The position numbers and the translations under genes are program-made. The notes under the pieces are model-generated. The model was not told where the DNA came from. It searched no databases and worked only from the letters and a program-made list of their open reading frames with translations. Below, in pieces: positions 27,874 through 38,328 of a stretch of 64,000 bases of DNA (within the stretch, counting starts at the first letter, position 1; the number at the start of each line of letters is the position of its first letter). Origin of the DNA: Necropsobacter massiliensis (GTDB lineage: Bacteria > Pseudomonadota > Gammaproteobacteria > Enterobacterales > Pasteurellaceae); NCBI RefSeq assembly GCF_000827595.2, contig NZ_LN776186.1, forward strand, positions 1-64,000, written 5' to 3'.

Positions 27874-29790
27874 TTAATCTGCCGGGGTTAACATGCGTTC
27901 CAGCTCGTCCTGCAACGCAAACCACTGACTTTCCGCCTCCTCCAGCGATTTTTTACAGCTCGCCTGTTCAGTCAAAAGTGCGGTCAGTTTTTCTTTATTT
28001 TCCGCCTGATATAATGCGCCGTCCGCCAGCTGCATTTCAATGTCGGCTAAGCGCGCTGAAAGCTGTTCGACCTTTTCCTCGAACTGCTGCAATTTTTTGC
28101 GTAACGGTGCGCTTTTCTGGCGCAACTCCGCTTGCCGACGTTTTTGTTCTTTACGGTTTACGCTTGAGCTCTCAGAATGGGGGGGCACCTTGGTGCTTGA
28201 TGAGACGGCGTTGCTGTCATTCAGCCATTGCTGGTAATCAGTCAGATCACCTTTAAATTCTTCCACTTGCTTGTCGTGCACCAGATAAAATTCTTCTACC
28301 GTGTTACGCAGCAAGTGCCGGTCATGAGACACTACCACCAGCGAGCCCTGATAATCCACCAGCGCTTCGGTTAACGCCTGACGCATGTCCAGATCCAAAT
28401 GGTTAGTCGGTTCATCCAGCAATAATAAATTCGGTCGCTGCCAAACAATCAGCGCCAGCACCAGACGGGCTTTCTCACCGCCGGAAAAAGAGACCACCGC
28501 CTGATTGACTTTCTCACCGTGAAAGGCAAAACTGCCCAGATAATCGCGCAGCTGTTGTTCCGTCTGCTGCGGCGCGATTTGCTGCAAATGCCACAAGGCG
28601 CTTTCTTCCGCGCGCAGAGTGTCCAGCTGATGCTGGGCGAAATAGCCGAGCTGTACGCCCTTAGCCAGCTGCACATGCCCGGAAAGTGCGGTCAATTCGC
28701 CCGCCAATAATTTAATCAGGGTAGATTTTCCGGCGCCGTTTTTACCTAACAAACCAATGCGCGAGCCCGGTACCAGATTGAGTTTGATTTGCCGTAACAC
28801 GGTATGCGCATTTTCTCCTGCACCGTAACCGGCCGCGGCGTTTTCCATCGTAACCAGCGGATTCGGCAAGGACAGCGGTTCACGAAAGTGGAATCGAAAA
28901 GGGTTATCCACATAAGCCGGCGCAATGCGCTCCATTCGTTCCAGCGCTTTCACGCGGCTTTGTGCTTGTTTGGCTTTGGTCGCTTTCGCTTTGAAGCGGT
29001 CGATATATTGCTGTAAATGATGGATTTTCTGCTGCTGTTGACGGAAAAGTGCGGTCTGTTGCGCTAGTTTTTCCGCGCGCTGAAGTTCAAAGGACGAATA
29101 ATCGCCGCTATATTCGTTCAGCCGATAATTTTCTATATGCAGGATTTTATTGACGATCGGATCAAGAAAATCGCGATCGTGGGAAATCAAAATTAAGGTT
29201 CCCTGATATTGCACCAGCCAGCGTTCCAGCCAGATAACGGCGTCTAAATCCAAATGGTTGGTAGGTTCGTCCAGCAACAATAAATCGGACCGACACAATA
29301 ATGCCTGTGCCAGATTCAACCGCATGCGCCAGCCACCGGAAAAGGATTTGACCGGTTGTTGCAGCGCTTGCTGTTCAAACCCCAGACCGTGCAGCAATGC
29401 GCCGGCGCGGGCATGAATCGTCCACGCGTCGATAATCTCAAGCTGAGCGTGAATCGTCGCGATAGCATTGCCGTCATTACACGCATTGGCGTCACGCAAT
29501 TGGCGCTGTAAGCGGCAATATTCGCGGTCACCTTCAATTACATAATCCAGCGCAGAAATGTCTAAAGCGGGCGTTTCCTGATTGACCCAAGCCACGCGCC
29601 AGTCGGAAGGATAACTCACCGAACCGCCTTCGGCGCTCATTTGGTGTTTTAATAAGGCGAACAGAGACGATTTACCGCAACCGTTTTTGCCCACCAAGCC
29701 GACTTTTTGCCCGGGATTAACCGTCGCATCGGCATTTTCCAGCAACACTGACTGGCCGCGTTTTAAGGTAAGATTTGTAAAAAAAATCAT
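27874..29790 (-). CDS. yheS: ABC-F ATPase, YheS-like
   Basis: Soluble ABC-F protein of 638 residues with two ATPase cassettes and no membrane domain; such proteins act on the ribosome as translation factors. Walker A motifs are GKNGCGKSS (near residue 34) and GKNGAGKST (near 345). The signatures are SFSGGWRMRLNLAQ and SFSGGEKARLVLAL, and LLLDEPTNHLDLD appears in both halves. The interdomain arm (about 240-300) is charged and helical. A coiled-coil, Glu/Gln-rich C-terminal extension (about 540-638) is like YheS/Uup. Length and arm favour YheS. Divergent from a MarC-family gene. Confidence 0.85.
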   Translation of the reverse strand: MIFFTNLTLKRGQSVLLENADATVNPGQKVGLVGKNGCGKSSLFALLKHQMSAEGGSVSYPSDWRVAWVNQETPALDISALDYVIEGDREYCRLQRQLRDANACNDGNAIATIHAQLEIIDAWTIHARAGALLHGLGFEQQALQQPVKSFSGGWRMRLNLAQALLCRSDLLLLDEPTNHLDLDAVIWLERWLVQYQGTLILISHDRDFLDPIVNKILHIENYRLNEYSGDYSSFELQRAEKLAQQTALFRQQQQKIHHLQQYIDRFKAKATKAKQAQSRVKALERMERIAPAYVDNPFRFHFREPLSLPNPLVTMENAAAGYGAGENAHTVLRQIKLNLVPGSRIGLLGKNGAGKSTLIKLLAGELTALSGHVQLAKGVQLGYFAQHQLDTLRAEESALWHLQQIAPQQTEQQLRDYLGSFAFHGEKVNQAVVSFSGGEKARLVLALIVWQRPNLLLLDEPTNHLDLDMRQALTEALVDYQGSLVVVSHDRHLLRNTVEEFYLVHDKQVEEFKGDLTDYQQWLNDSNAVSSSTKVPPHSESSSVNRKEQKRRQAELRQKSAPLRKKLQQFEEKVEQLSARLADIEMQLADGALYQAENKEKLTALLTEQASCKKSLEEAESQWFALQDELERMLTPAD

Positions 29791-29869
29791 TATTTTGCTG
29801 AGAATTTGTTATAAGATATTCATTGTTAAATTTTTTTTGTTATTTTCCACTTTTTTACCGGGGTTGCAA

Positions 29870-30487
29870 ATGTTTGATTCTCTTATTGTTCAATTTGTGG
29901 TGTTATGGGCGGTGATTGATCCTATCGGTTCCATTCCGGTTTATTTAACCAAAACGGTCGGCTTATCCCTTGAAGATCGACGCAAAATCGCATTAAAAGC
30001 GATTGTTATTTCCGCTGGCATTCTGATGTTTTTTCTGATTATCGGTCAGGCATTGTTGGAAGCGATGCAGATTCCGCTCACCGCCTTTCAGATCGCAGGC
30101 GGTCTGGTACTGCTGCTGTTCGCGCTTACCATGATTTTCGGCGAAGGCAAACCGGAACAAGAAATGAAAATCTCCTCCAGCATCAGCGAAATTGCCGTTT
30201 ATCCGCTGGCGGTGCCGTCAATCGCCTCGCCCGGCGCCATGATGGCAATCGTACTGTTAACAGATAACCATCGTTTCAGTTTCTTTGATCAAGTTCTGAC
30301 CACTTTTATTATGCTAGCAATACTGTTTATTACTTATCTGCTGTTTTTGGCCGCTAATAATATTCAGCGCTTAATTGGTAACACCGGCGCGGCAATCATC
30401 AGCCGAGTGATGGGGCTTATTCTCGCCGCGGTGGCCATTAATAATATGCTGGTCGGGATTCGCGATTTCTTTACTGTGGTGGGTTAA
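29870..30487 (+). CDS. MarC/YhgN family inner-membrane protein
   Basis: 205-residue membrane protein with about six spans. It begins MFDSLIVQFVVLWAVIDPIGSIPVYL, the typical MarC-family opening with the D-P-x-G motif, and repeats the family pattern at PLAVPSIASPGAMMAIVLL near residue 117. The start at 29870 is internal to a longer open frame that overlaps the divergent ABC-F gene; the Asp-Pro-Ile-Gly region fixes it. Function of the family is uncertain (MarC itself is not a drug exporter). It looks closest to YhgN. An inverted uptake pair terminates it. Confidence 0.8.
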   Translation: MFDSLIVQFVVLWAVIDPIGSIPVYLTKTVGLSLEDRRKIALKAIVISAGILMFFLIIGQALLEAMQIPLTAFQIAGGLVLLLFALTMIFGEGKPEQEMKISSSISEIAVYPLAVPSIASPGAMMAIVLLTDNHRFSFFDQVLTTFIMLAILFITYLLFLAANNIQRLIGNTGAAIISRVMGLILAAVAINNMLVGIRDFFTVVG

Positions 30488-30496
30488 TCGCAGCGT

Positions 30497-30536
30497 AAAA
30501 GTGCGGTGCAAATTCGATCAATTTTTCGACCGCACT
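30497..30536. terminator. Inverted uptake pair after the marC-like gene
   Basis: AAAAGTGCGGT (30497-30507) faces ACCGCACT (30529-30536) across a 21-base loop. Imperfect T tail, so the strength is uncertain. Confidence 0.5.
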
Positions 30537-30652
30537 GTGAAATCCGGCGTCAAGCGATACCCCTAACGCGTTAACAATGTGATCGGGTTCAAATACTTTC
30601 TTGGTTAAAGAAGGTATGATAGCAACGTTGTTTTTCATCAAGAGGTATAACA

Positions 30653-30910
30653 ATGACAAATGCAGAACTAATGCAGGAAGGTGTAAACCTTATGATTTCG
30701 GGAATGGGGTTTGTGTTGGTCTTTTTGTGGATTTTAATTCTCGCAATCGGGCTGATGTCAAAACTGGTTAACCGATTCTTTCCCGAACCCGTCCCGGCTT
30801 CCTCGCCAGCCACCCCGATTCAAAGTGCAGCAATCAGTGATTTAGAACGTTTACGTCCGGTTATTGTTGCTGCCGTTGCACACCACCGCCGTCAACAAGG
30901 GCTTAAATAA
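30653..30910 (+). CDS. oadG: Oxaloacetate decarboxylase gamma subunit
   Basis: Small membrane anchor of the Na+-pumping oxaloacetate decarboxylase; it binds the alpha and beta subunits and a zinc ion. The 85-residue protein has one membrane span ([22 protein letters not shown], about residues 18-39) and a Pro/Ala-rich linker. Its polar tail ends [14 protein letters not shown] with the His pair expected at the OadG tail. GAGGT precedes the ATG. It is followed by oadA at 17 bases, and oadGAB forms one operon. Confidence 0.9.
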   Translation: MTNAELMQEGVNLMISGMGFVLVFLWILILAIGLMSKLVNRFFPEPVPASSPATPIQSAAISDLERLRPVIVAAVAHHRRQQGLK

Positions 30911-30927
30911 TTTAGTTGGAGAAAATA

Positions 30928-32739
30928 ATGACTACTGCACAAACAAAAAAAATTGCAATTACCGACGTTGTTTTACGCGATGCGCACCAATCACTTTTCG
31001 CAACACGTTTACGTCTGGATGACATGTTACCGATTGCCGCGGAACTGGATAAAGTAGGTTATTGGTCATTAGAAGCTTGGGGCGGCGCCACTTTTGACGC
31101 CTGCATTCGGTTTTTGGGCGAAGACCCGTGGGTTCGTCTGCGTGAACTGAAAAAAGCGATTCCCAACACGCCGCTACAAATGCTGCTACGCGGTCAGAAT
31201 CTGTTGGGCTACCGTCATTATGCCGATGATGTGGTCGATCGCTTTGTGGAGCGCGCCGTCACCAACGGCATGAGCGTATTCCGTGTATTTGATGCGATGA
31301 ACGACCCGCGCAACATGCAACAGGCGCTCAACGCTGTGCGCAAAAACGGCGCCCATGCGCAAGGTACGTTAAGTTATACCACAAGCCCAGTACATACTCT
31401 GCAAACTTGGCTGGATACCACCGAGCAATTGCTTGAAATCGGTATTGATTCTTTAGTGATTAAAGATATGTCCGGCATTCTAACGCCAGTGGAAGCCTAT
31501 AAGCTGGTCAGCGAAATTAAAAAACGTTTTGACGTGCAGTTGCATTTACATTGCCACGCTACCACTGGCATGGCGGAAATGGCATTGCTGAAAGCCGTGG
31601 AAGCCGGTATTGACGGAATTGATACAGCCATTTCCTCCATGAGCGGAACATACGGTCATCCGGCAACCGAAGCGCTTGTAGCGACCTTAAAAGATACTCA
31701 ATATGACAGCGGCCTGGATATTGCGCAGCTTGAAAAAATCGCCGCTTATTTCCGCGATGTGCGCAAAAAATACCATAAATTCGAAGGGCAGTTAAAAGGC
31801 GTTGACAGCCGTATTTTAGTGGCGCAGGTGCCGGGCGGTATGCTGACCAATCTGGAAAGCCAGTTAAAACAACAAAACGCATCCGATAAACTGGATCTGG
31901 TCTTACAGGAAATTCCTCGCGTACGTCAGGATCTGGGCTATATTCCGTTGGTAACGCCGACCTCACAAATCGTCGGGACGCAATCGGTCATCAACGTATT
32001 AATGGGTGAACGCTATAAAACCATCGCCAAGGAAACCGCTGGTATTCTAAAAGGCGAATACGGACGCACGCCGGCACCGGTTAATGCCGAATTACAGGCG
32101 AAAGTGCTAGACGGCGCGCAGCCGATTACTGATCGTCCGGCCGATCATCTCACCCCGGAAATGGATAAACTGACCGCGGAAGTGGAACAATTGGCGCAGG
32201 AAAAAGGCATTAAACTGGCGGAAAACAAAGTGGACGATGTGTTGATCGTGGCGCTGTTCCCGCAAGTCGGTCTGAAATTCCTGCAAAATCGTGGCAATCC
32301 AGCAGCATTCGAACCGGCGCCGAGCGCAGAAAAAACAGCGGAAAAAACGACCGCACCTGCCGCCAAAGCCGCGCCGGCAAGCGGTTCGGCCGTATATACC
32401 GTTGAGTTGGAAGGCAAAGCGTTTGTGGTAAAAGTCAGCGAAGGCGGCGACATCAGCCATGTTGCACCGGTAGCGCCAACACAAGCAGCGCCGACCCCAA
32501 CCGCAGCAGCCGCGCCGTCCGGCAATGGTACAGCGGTGACTGCGCCGATGGCAGGCAATATCTGGAAAGTGGTTGCCGCCGAAGGGCAGCAAGTGGCTGA
32601 AGGGGATGTGCTGTTGATTCTGGAAGCGATGAAAATGGAAACCGAAATCCGCGCCTCACAAGCCGGTACAGTGCGCGGCATTACAGTAAAAGCCGGTGAT
32701 GCCGTTGCGGTAGGCGATACCCTGATGACCTTGGCATAG
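30928..32739 (+). CDS. oadA: Oxaloacetate decarboxylase alpha subunit (biotin carboxyltransferase)
   Basis: Cytoplasmic catalytic subunit: it transfers CO2 from oxaloacetate to biotin, leaving pyruvate. The carboxyltransferase barrel begins [20 protein letters not shown]-like near residue 12 and has [14 protein letters not shown] near 210 (metal histidines). A Pro/Ala linker (about 460-530) leads to the biotinyl domain with the modified Lys569 in [11 protein letters not shown] 30928 with GGAGAAAA upstream gives 603 residues; a TTG at 30916 is less likely. The decarboxylase couples to Na+ export through OadB. In a CO2-fixing fermenter it may balance the oxaloacetate pool. Confidence 0.95.
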   Translation: MTTAQTKKIAITDVVLRDAHQSLFATRLRLDDMLPIAAELDKVGYWSLEAWGGATFDACIRFLGEDPWVRLRELKKAIPNTPLQMLLRGQNLLGYRHYADDVVDRFVERAVTNGMSVFRVFDAMNDPRNMQQALNAVRKNGAHAQGTLSYTTSPVHTLQTWLDTTEQLLEIGIDSLVIKDMSGILTPVEAYKLVSEIKKRFDVQLHLHCHATTGMAEMALLKAVEAGIDGIDTAISSMSGTYGHPATEALVATLKDTQYDSGLDIAQLEKIAAYFRDVRKKYHKFEGQLKGVDSRILVAQVPGGMLTNLESQLKQQNASDKLDLVLQEIPRVRQDLGYIPLVTPTSQIVGTQSVINVLMGERYKTIAKETAGILKGEYGRTPAPVNAELQAKVLDGAQPITDRPADHLTPEMDKLTAEVEQLAQEKGIKLAENKVDDVLIVALFPQVGLKFLQNRGNPAAFEPAPSAEKTAEKTTAPAAKAAPASGSAVYTVELEGKAFVVKVSEGGDISHVAPVAPTQAAPTPTAAAAPSGNGTAVTAPMAGNIWKVVAAEGQQVAEGDVLLILEAMKMETEIRASQAGTVRGITVKAGDAVAVGDTLMTLA

Positions 32740-32749
32740 GCGGTAACTC

Positions 32750-34054
32750 ATGGAAAGTATTTTAGCATTAATACGCGGTATGGGCATTATGCACATGGAG
32801 TGGGGACAAGCGATCATGATTGTCGTCAGTCTATTGTTGCTATGGCTTGCTATCGCACGTAAATTCGAACCGTTGCTGCTACTGCCCATCGGGTTCGGTG
32901 GATTATTGTCCAATATTCCCGAAGCCGGTATGGCGATGACCGCGTTGGATAACCTGCTGCACAGCGGCACCGCGGAACAGCTTGCAATCATCGCCGCCAA
33001 ACTCAATGCGGCGGCCGATCCCGCCGCAATTAAGACCGCACTTAACAGCGCACTGCCGTCAGTGGTCAACGAACTGGAAGTAATGGCGGGCGATATGGGC
33101 TACAGTGCGGGCGTTTTGGCACTATTTTATAAAGTGGCAATCGGCTATGGCGTCGCGCCGTTGGTGATCTTTATGGGCGTCGGCGCAATGACTGATTTCG
33201 GTCCGCTGCTTGCCAATCCGCGTACGCTGTTGCTCGGCGCAGCGGCACAGTTCGGTATTTTTGCCACCGTATTAGGTGCGCTGGGGCTAAATTGGCTGGG
33301 TGTTATCGACTTTACCTTACCGCAAGCGGCGGCAATCGGCATTATCGGCGGTGCCGACGGTCCGACCGCCATCTATCTGGCAAGTAAACTAGCGCCCGAA
33401 CTGCTTGGCGCTATTGCGGTTGCGGCGTATTCCTACATGGCACTGGTGCCGTTGATCCAGCCGCCGATTATGAAAGCCCTCACTACGCAGCAGGAGCGCA
33501 AAATCCGCATGGTTCAATTACGCAATGTGGGTAAACATGAAAAAATTCTGTTCCCGATCGTATTGCTTGTGCTGGTTGCACTGTTGTTGCCGGATGCGGC
33601 GCCACTGTTGGGGATGTTTTGTTTCGGCAATCTAATGCGCGTCAGCGGCGTGGTTGAGCGGTTAAATGATACCGCACAAAACGCGCTGATTAATATCGTG
33701 ACCATCTTCCTCGGTTTATCCGTCGGTGCAAAACTGGTGGCGGACAAATTTTTGCAGCCGCAGACCTTGGGTATTCTCGTACTCGGCGTGATCGCCTTTG
33801 GTATCGGTACCGCCGGTGGCGTATTAATGGCAAAATTAATGAACCGCTTCAGCAAAAACAAAATCAACCCGCTAATTGGCGCCGCAGGTGTGTCGGCCGT
33901 ACCGATGGCGGCGCGAGTTGCCAATAAAGTCGGGCTGGAAGCCGATCATCAGAACTTCTTGCTGATGCACGCCATGGGACCGAATGTGGCAGGCGTCATC
34001 GGTTCTGCGATTGCAGCCGGGGTAATGCTGAAATACGTTTCAGTAATCATGTAA
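32750..34054 (+). CDS. oadB: Oxaloacetate decarboxylase beta subunit (Na+ pump)
   Basis: Integral membrane subunit that decarboxylates carboxybiotin and pumps 1-2 Na+ outwards. It is 434 residues with about nine spans, including the conserved Asp in [15 protein letters not shown] near residue 145 and [21 protein letters not shown] near 203, the ion-path region. [13 protein letters not shown] and [18 protein letters not shown] near the C-terminus are also hallmarks. It starts 10 bases after oadA. A perfect dyad terminator follows. Together with OadG and OadA it makes a complete pump. Confidence 0.95.
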   Translation: MESILALIRGMGIMHMEWGQAIMIVVSLLLLWLAIARKFEPLLLLPIGFGGLLSNIPEAGMAMTALDNLLHSGTAEQLAIIAAKLNAAADPAAIKTALNSALPSVVNELEVMAGDMGYSAGVLALFYKVAIGYGVAPLVIFMGVGAMTDFGPLLANPRTLLLGAAAQFGIFATVLGALGLNWLGVIDFTLPQAAAIGIIGGADGPTAIYLASKLAPELLGAIAVAAYSYMALVPLIQPPIMKALTTQQERKIRMVQLRNVGKHEKILFPIVLLVLVALLLPDAAPLLGMFCFGNLMRVSGVVERLNDTAQNALINIVTIFLGLSVGAKLVADKFLQPQTLGILVLGVIAFGIGTAGGVLMAKLMNRFSKNKINPLIGAAGVSAVPMAARVANKVGLEADHQNFLLMHAMGPNVAGVIGSAIAAGVMLKYVSVIM

Positions 34055-34067
34055 TCGATAAAAACGG

Positions 34068-34104
34068 ATACCTTGTTATGAAAACTTCATAACAGGGTAT
34101 TTTT
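34068..34104 (+). terminator. oadGAB terminator
   Basis: ATACCTTGTTATGA (34068-34081) pairs with TCATAACAGGGTAT (34087-34100) with one mismatch, then TTTT. The T run touches an unused ATG at 34105, which helps place the next start at 34117. Confidence 0.85.
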
Positions 34105-34116
34105 ATGGGAGAAGGT

Positions 34117-35019
34117 ATGCAGCATATTCAACTTCAGCATGATTTATCTTTCAGCCGTATGATTCAAGGATACTGGCGGCTTAAACACTGGCAGAAAACG
34201 CCGCAGCAACTGTTGACCTTACTAAAACAAGGGCTGGAACTGGGGATCGATACCCTCGATCACGCCGCTTGCTATGACGGCTTTAAAACTGAAGCTGAAT
34301 TCGGTCGCGCATTAGCCTTGGATAAAAGCCTGCGCCACAAACTGACGTTAGTGACCAAGTGCGGTATTTTATATCCGAATAGCGAACTACCGGATATTCG
34401 CAGTCATTATTATGATAACAGCTACCGGCATATTATTTGGTCGGCGGAACGTTCCATTGCAAAGCTGCAATGCGAATATCTTGATGTTTTGCTGATTCAC
34501 CGTTTATCGCCTTGTGCCGATCCGGAACAGATCGCGCGCGCTTTCGAGGCACTACATCAGGCGGGCAAAGTGCGCCATTTCGGTGTGTCCAATTACACCG
34601 CTGCCAAATTCTCCATGCTGCAATCTTATGTCCGTCAGCCCTTAATCACCAATCAAATTGAAATATCGCCGCTACAACTGGCGCCTTTCGATAATGGTAT
34701 GCTGGATTTTTTACTGGAAAAACGCATTAAACCGATGGCGTGGTCACCGCTTGCTGGCGGTAAATTATTCATGCATAACGATGCGGTAAGTCAGCGCGTA
34801 ACCAACGCCTTGCAGGAAATCGGCGAAACAAAAGGCGAAATGCGTTTAGACACCTTAACCTATGCTTGGCTGTTGGCGCATCCAGCGAAAATCATGCCGA
34901 TTATCGGCTCCGGAAAAATCGAACGGATTAAAAACGCGGTGGATGCACTGGCTATTCCGTTCAGCCAAGAAGAATGGATCAAAGTATATGTGGCGTCACA
35001 AGGGCATGATATTCCCTAA
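34117..35019 (+). CDS. ydhF: Aldo/keto reductase, YdhF-like
   Basis: NADPH-dependent reductase of the AKR (beta/alpha)8 fold, about 300 residues, closely following E. coli YdhF: SRMIQGYWRLKHW near residue 12, the catalytic Asp-His pair in TLDHAACYDGFKTE near 45, VTKCGI near 83, LDVLLIHRLSP near 124, VRHFGVSNYTAAKF near 152, and IIGSGKIERIKNAV near 265. The start at 34117 is chosen because GGAGAAGG precedes it; an ATG at 34105 abuts the oad terminator. The physiological substrate is unknown. Confidence 0.85.
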   Translation: MQHIQLQHDLSFSRMIQGYWRLKHWQKTPQQLLTLLKQGLELGIDTLDHAACYDGFKTEAEFGRALALDKSLRHKLTLVTKCGILYPNSELPDIRSHYYDNSYRHIIWSAERSIAKLQCEYLDVLLIHRLSPCADPEQIARAFEALHQAGKVRHFGVSNYTAAKFSMLQSYVRQPLITNQIEISPLQLAPFDNGMLDFLLEKRIKPMAWSPLAGGKLFMHNDAVSQRVTNALQEIGETKGEMRLDTLTYAWLLAHPAKIMPIIGSGKIERIKNAVDALAIPFSQEEWIKVYVASQGHDIP

Positions 35020-35115
35020 AACACCTCCCGCCGTCAGGATAAAATGCCGCATTATGGCGGCATAACGGACAAAAACAATTAAAAATTTCACCGCACTTTA
35101 TTGGAATTAATTGCA

Positions 35116-35547
35116 ATGACTGCAAAAGAACGTTTATTTCATGCCGTTTTATTTGAATGTCTGGCGATTTTGTTGTCTATTCTGGCACTCAAACTGGTCA
35201 CCGCTCACCAAACCGCCGGCTTAACCCTAGTGGTGGTGCTGATTTCGCTGATCGCCGTGGTGTGGAATGTCATATTCAACTGGGTATTTGATTTATTCGT
35301 TACCGGCGCACGGGAAAAACGCGGCATGCTGATTCGTGTTGTACATACTTTGCTGTTTGAGGGCGGATTGCTGATTGTTACCATTCCTATGGTGGCTTAT
35401 GTGTTGAAAATAGACTGGCTCGCTGCTTTCACCATGGATATCGGATTAACCTTGCTGATTGTGGTTTACACCTTCCTGTTCAACTGGTGCTATGACAATA
35501 TCAGAGTGGCGATAATCAATAAATGTGCTCAAAAACGGGAGCGTTAA
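35116..35547 (+). CDS. PACE-family (AceI-like) efflux protein
   Basis: 143-residue membrane protein with four predicted spans in two tandem BTP (bacterial transmembrane pair) units: ERLFHAVLFECLAILLS with WNVIFNWVFDLF, and RVVHTLLFEGGLL with YTFLFNWCYD. The conserved motifs R-x-x-H-x-x-x-F-E (twice) and W-N-x-x-(F/Y)-N-x-x-(F/Y)-D are clear. AceI, the prototype, exports chlorhexidine and short diamines such as cadaverine and putrescine. ATG 35116 gives the usual length; a TTG at 35101 is in frame. Diamine export would be interesting beside the polyamine genes at 5.7-8.3 kb. Confidence 0.85.
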   Translation: MTAKERLFHAVLFECLAILLSILALKLVTAHQTAGLTLVVVLISLIAVVWNVIFNWVFDLFVTGAREKRGMLIRVVHTLLFEGGLLIVTIPMVAYVLKIDWLAAFTMDIGLTLLIVVYTFLFNWCYDNIRVAIINKCAQKRER

Positions 35548-35557
35548 CGCTCCCGTT
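35534..35557. terminator. Bidirectional terminator between PACE gene and pepD
   Basis: AACGGGAGCG (35534-35543), loop TTAA, CGCTCCCGTT (35548-35557). A perfect 10-bp stem; the PACE gene's stop codon lies in the loop. It serves convergent genes 14 bases apart. Confidence 0.8.
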
Positions 35558-35561
35558 TCAA

Positions 35562-37022
35562 TTATTTTGTGGCAATATTGGCAAGCACATCGGTGAGCAG
35601 GCGCCAATAGGTTTGCACCGCCGGAATATGCACCTTTTCATCCGGCGAATGGGCGTTTTTAATGGTCGGACCGATAGACACCATATCCATATGCGGATAA
35701 ATTTTCTTTAATAGCCCGCACTCTAAGCCGGCATGAATCACCTTAACTTCAGGTTCATGCCCCAAAATCTCGGCATAATGGCGGCGGGTCAGATTCAAAA
35801 TTTCACTCTGGCTTTGCGGTTCCCAACCCGGATAATCACCAGAAAAAACGACTGTCGCCCCGCTCAATGCCGCCAGCGAACGCAACAATGCCGCCACATA
35901 GGTTTTCCCGCTTTCAATCAGCGAACGCGTCAAAATCGTCACCTTCACCTTTTCCGCATCCGCTGCCAATACACCGGCACTAAGCGAGGTTTCCACTACG
36001 CCGGCAATCACATCGCTGTTGCGAATCACGCCGTTCGGCAACAGGTTGAGCAGATTAATCACGCGCTGCGAAAACGCCGGCGAAAACACTTGTTGCGGGT
36101 TCTCCGTCGGCGCGAGTGTGAAAGTCAGATTCGGTTCCGCCAGTGCCAGCTCGCTTTTTATTAAAACGGCGAAATTTTCCACCGCACTTTTCAGTATTTC
36201 CGCATCGCCGTTAAATGCCAAGGTGGCAAAAGCCTCGCGCGGAATGGCATTGCGAATGGAACCGCCGCGAATGCCAGCGAGAGTAAAGGCAAAGTGCGGT
36301 TGGTTTTGGCTAAATTGTGCCAAAAAGCGAGCCAACAGTTTAATCGCATTTGCCCGCCCGGTATGAATATCGCAGCCGGAATGCCCGCCACGTAGCCCTT
36401 TTAACGCGATTTGATAATGTTGAGCGTAGCGGTCGGTTTCCCATTCTATCGGCAATTCCAGATTGGCATTTTCACCGCCAGCACAGCCGATATAAATTTC
36501 GCCGTTTTCTTCGGTATCGGTATTAATTAAAATGTCGGACTGTAGCCAGTTTGCGCGTAATCCGAGCGCGCCTTCCATGCCCCGTTCTTCGGTCATGGTC
36601 AGCAGCACTTCCAGCGGTGGATGGGCTATATCATCGCTGTCCAGCACCGCTAATGCCGACGCCATGCCAATGCCGTTATCCGCGCCTAATGTCGTACCTT
36701 GCGCGGTTACCCAATCGCCGTCGATATAAGGTTTGATCGGATCGACGGTAAAATCATGCTGGGTGCCTTCATTTGCCTGCGGCACCATATCCAAATGCGC
36801 CTGTAGCGCCACCGGTTTACGCTTTTCCATTCCCGCGCTTGCCGGTTTGCGAATTAACACATTGCCGACATCATCCCGTTCGGCAAACAAACCTTTGCGT
36901 TTCGCCCAGTCCAGAATCATTGTGGCTAATTGCTCTTCATGATAAGAAGGATGCGGAACGGCGCAAATTCGATCGAACCATTGCCATAGCGATTGAGGTT
37001 GTAATTGTTGAATTTCTGACAT
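35562..37022 (-). CDS. pepD: Aminoacyl-histidine dipeptidase (peptidase D)
   Basis: Zinc dipeptidase of the M20 family that hydrolyses carnosine-type and other Xaa-His dipeptides in the cytosol. Metal and catalytic motifs are ALQAHLDMV near residue 75, [11 protein letters not shown] near 113, [14 protein letters not shown] near 142, and [11 protein letters not shown] near 430. ATG 37022 is chosen because GGAGGA (37037-37032) is 9 bases upstream and the product then begins [13 protein letters not shown], as in E. coli PepD (486 against 485 residues). A further upstream in-frame ATG at 37058 lacks this support. Confidence 0.94.
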   Translation of the reverse strand: MSEIQQLQPQSLWQWFDRICAVPHPSYHEEQLATMILDWAKRKGLFAERDDVGNVLIRKPASAGMEKRKPVALQAHLDMVPQANEGTQHDFTVDPIKPYIDGDWVTAQGTTLGADNGIGMASALAVLDSDDIAHPPLEVLLTMTEERGMEGALGLRANWLQSDILINTDTEENGEIYIGCAGGENANLELPIEWETDRYAQHYQIALKGLRGGHSGCDIHTGRANAIKLLARFLAQFSQNQPHFAFTLAGIRGGSIRNAIPREAFATLAFNGDAEILKSAVENFAVLIKSELALAEPNLTFTLAPTENPQQVFSPAFSQRVINLLNLLPNGVIRNSDVIAGVVETSLSAGVLAADAEKVKVTILTRSLIESGKTYVAALLRSLAALSGATVVFSGDYPGWEPQSQSEILNLTRRHYAEILGHEPEVKVIHAGLECGLLKKIYPHMDMVSIGPTIKNAHSPDEKVHIPAVQTYWRLLTDVLANIATK

Positions 37023-37149
37023 ATCTGATTTTCCTCCAAATCGAAAAAATTTATTCAAAATAATAGCATAAAAACGCTTTTCGGGTTATCCTAACGCAAT
37101 TTTATTTCTTGGGTAAGATGTTGCCCTACACGATAAGTCAAGGTGAATT

Positions 37150-37614
37150 ATGAGCGAAAAATATGTTGTGACTTGGGATATGTTCCAAATGCACGCGCGC
37201 AAATTATCAGAACGTTTGCTACCGGCGGCACAGTGGAAAGGTGTTATCGCCGTCAGTCGCGGCGGGCTGTTTCCGGCTGCGGTTATTGCCCGCGAACTTA
37301 ATATTCGGCATGTGGAAACCGTCTGCATTTCAAGTTACGATCACAATAAACAGGGCGAATTGAACGTATTGCATGCTGCCGAAGTCGAAAACGGCGGCGA
37401 AGGTTTTATTGTGGTGGACGACTTAGTTGATACCGGCAATACGGCTCGCGCCATTCGCGAACTATATCCGAACGCACGTTTCGTGACGGTTTTTGCCAAA
37501 CCAGCCGGCGCAGCGCTGGTGGACGACTATGTGGTGGATATCCCGCAGAATACATGGATTGAACAGCCTTGGGATATGGGCATTTGCTTCGTTCCGCCGT
37601 TAGCACGCAAATAA
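37150..37614 (+). CDS. gpt: Xanthine-guanine phosphoribosyltransferase
   Basis: Purine salvage enzyme attaching PRPP ribose 5-phosphate to guanine, xanthine and hypoxanthine. It is 154 residues with the PRPP loop [20 protein letters not shown] near residues 87-106, [19 protein letters not shown] near 32, and the base-binding C-terminal [21 protein letters not shown] precedes the ATG. It sits divergently from pepD in a 127-base gap, as in several gammaproteobacteria. A long hairpin terminator follows. Confidence 0.95.
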   Translation: MSEKYVVTWDMFQMHARKLSERLLPAAQWKGVIAVSRGGLFPAAVIARELNIRHVETVCISSYDHNKQGELNVLHAAEVENGGEGFIVVDDLVDTGNTARAIRELYPNARFVTVFAKPAGAALVDDYVVDIPQNTWIEQPWDMGICFVPPLARK

Positions 37615-37652
37615 TTCTACGCGGTTTCCCAACAGACCAATGAGCATAAGCC

Positions 37653-37694
37653 GCACCTTAAATCGGACTAACCGATTTAAGGTGCAGTTTTTTA
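37653..37694 (+). terminator. gpt terminator
   Basis: GCACCTTAAATCGG (37653-37666) and CCGATTTAAGGTGC (37672-37685) form a perfect 14-bp stem with a 5-base loop and a T run. The rest of the 258-base gap up to nudJ shows no gene. Confidence 0.9.
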
Positions 37695-37872
37695 TCGTAC
37701 CACCGATTAAAACCGCACCGATTAATTTTCATCTGAATAATCAATAGTTGTTCTGTTATTAAAACCATTGCCTCGGTACCCCTAGCATCGCGCTTTTTCG
37801 TATAACCCCAAACGGACTGTTTTCTCCATATCCATTTAAAACAACCGATGTATCTTCATGCCATACCGCGTC

Positions 37873-38328
37873 TCAGTTGAAATGGGCTAATATGTCTAAC
37901 GGAAATTGCATGCCGCTGAGATAATCATGAATCGCTTGGGTGACTAACGGATTGCGTTCCGCCTGTCCCGGCTGGCGGATATAATGTTCGAATTGCTCAA
38001 CGCTCAACCAGCGCCCGCCGCAAATATCCGGATCGGAAGGATTGATCGCCGCCTGTTCTTTCAATTCAACGGCAAACACAAAACGTAAATAATCGGTGTT
38101 GCTGCGCGGGGCATGCCATTGATAGATTCTGATTAGCTTCTGCATATCGGCCTGAATACCAGTTTCTTCGAATAATTCGCGTTTCGCCCCGGCCAGAATG
38201 GTTTCGCCTTCTTCCAAATGCCCGGCCGGTTGGTTAAGCGTCATGTTGCCGTATTCAAATTCCTCCACAAAAAGAAATTTACCCCGGCAATGTACAACAC
38301 AGGCCATGGTTACGTTCGGTTTGTGCAT
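37873..38328 (-). CDS. nudJ: Nudix phosphatase NudJ
   Basis: Nudix hydrolase of the NudJ (YmfB) type, which acts on nucleoside di/triphosphates and the thiamine precursor pyrophosphate HMP-PP. The Nudix box G-x5-E-x7-R-E-x2-E-E-x-G-x is present at about residues 37-59: GHLEEGET then [11 protein letters not shown]. Total 151 residues, usual length. The gene overlaps the end of rluE by 19 bases, implying translational coupling. The order rluE-nudJ beside icd matches E. coli. Confidence 0.92.
   Translation of the reverse strand: MHKPNVTMACVVHCRGKFLFVEEFEYGNMTLNQPAGHLEEGETILAGAKRELFEETGIQADMQKLIRIYQWHAPRSNTDYLRFVFAVELKEQAAINPSDPDICGGRWLSVEQFEHYIRQPGQAERNPLVTQAIHDYLSGMQFPLDILAHFN

Noticed and set aside
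31559-32681. Minus-strand frames of 135-178 codons inside oadA
   Set aside because: They lie wholly opposite a strongly conserved gene, and their reading reflects codon bias of oadA.
37695-37872. Possible small gene or tRNA between gpt and nudJ
   Set aside because: No open frame with a start signal and no cloverleaf pattern could be found by eye.
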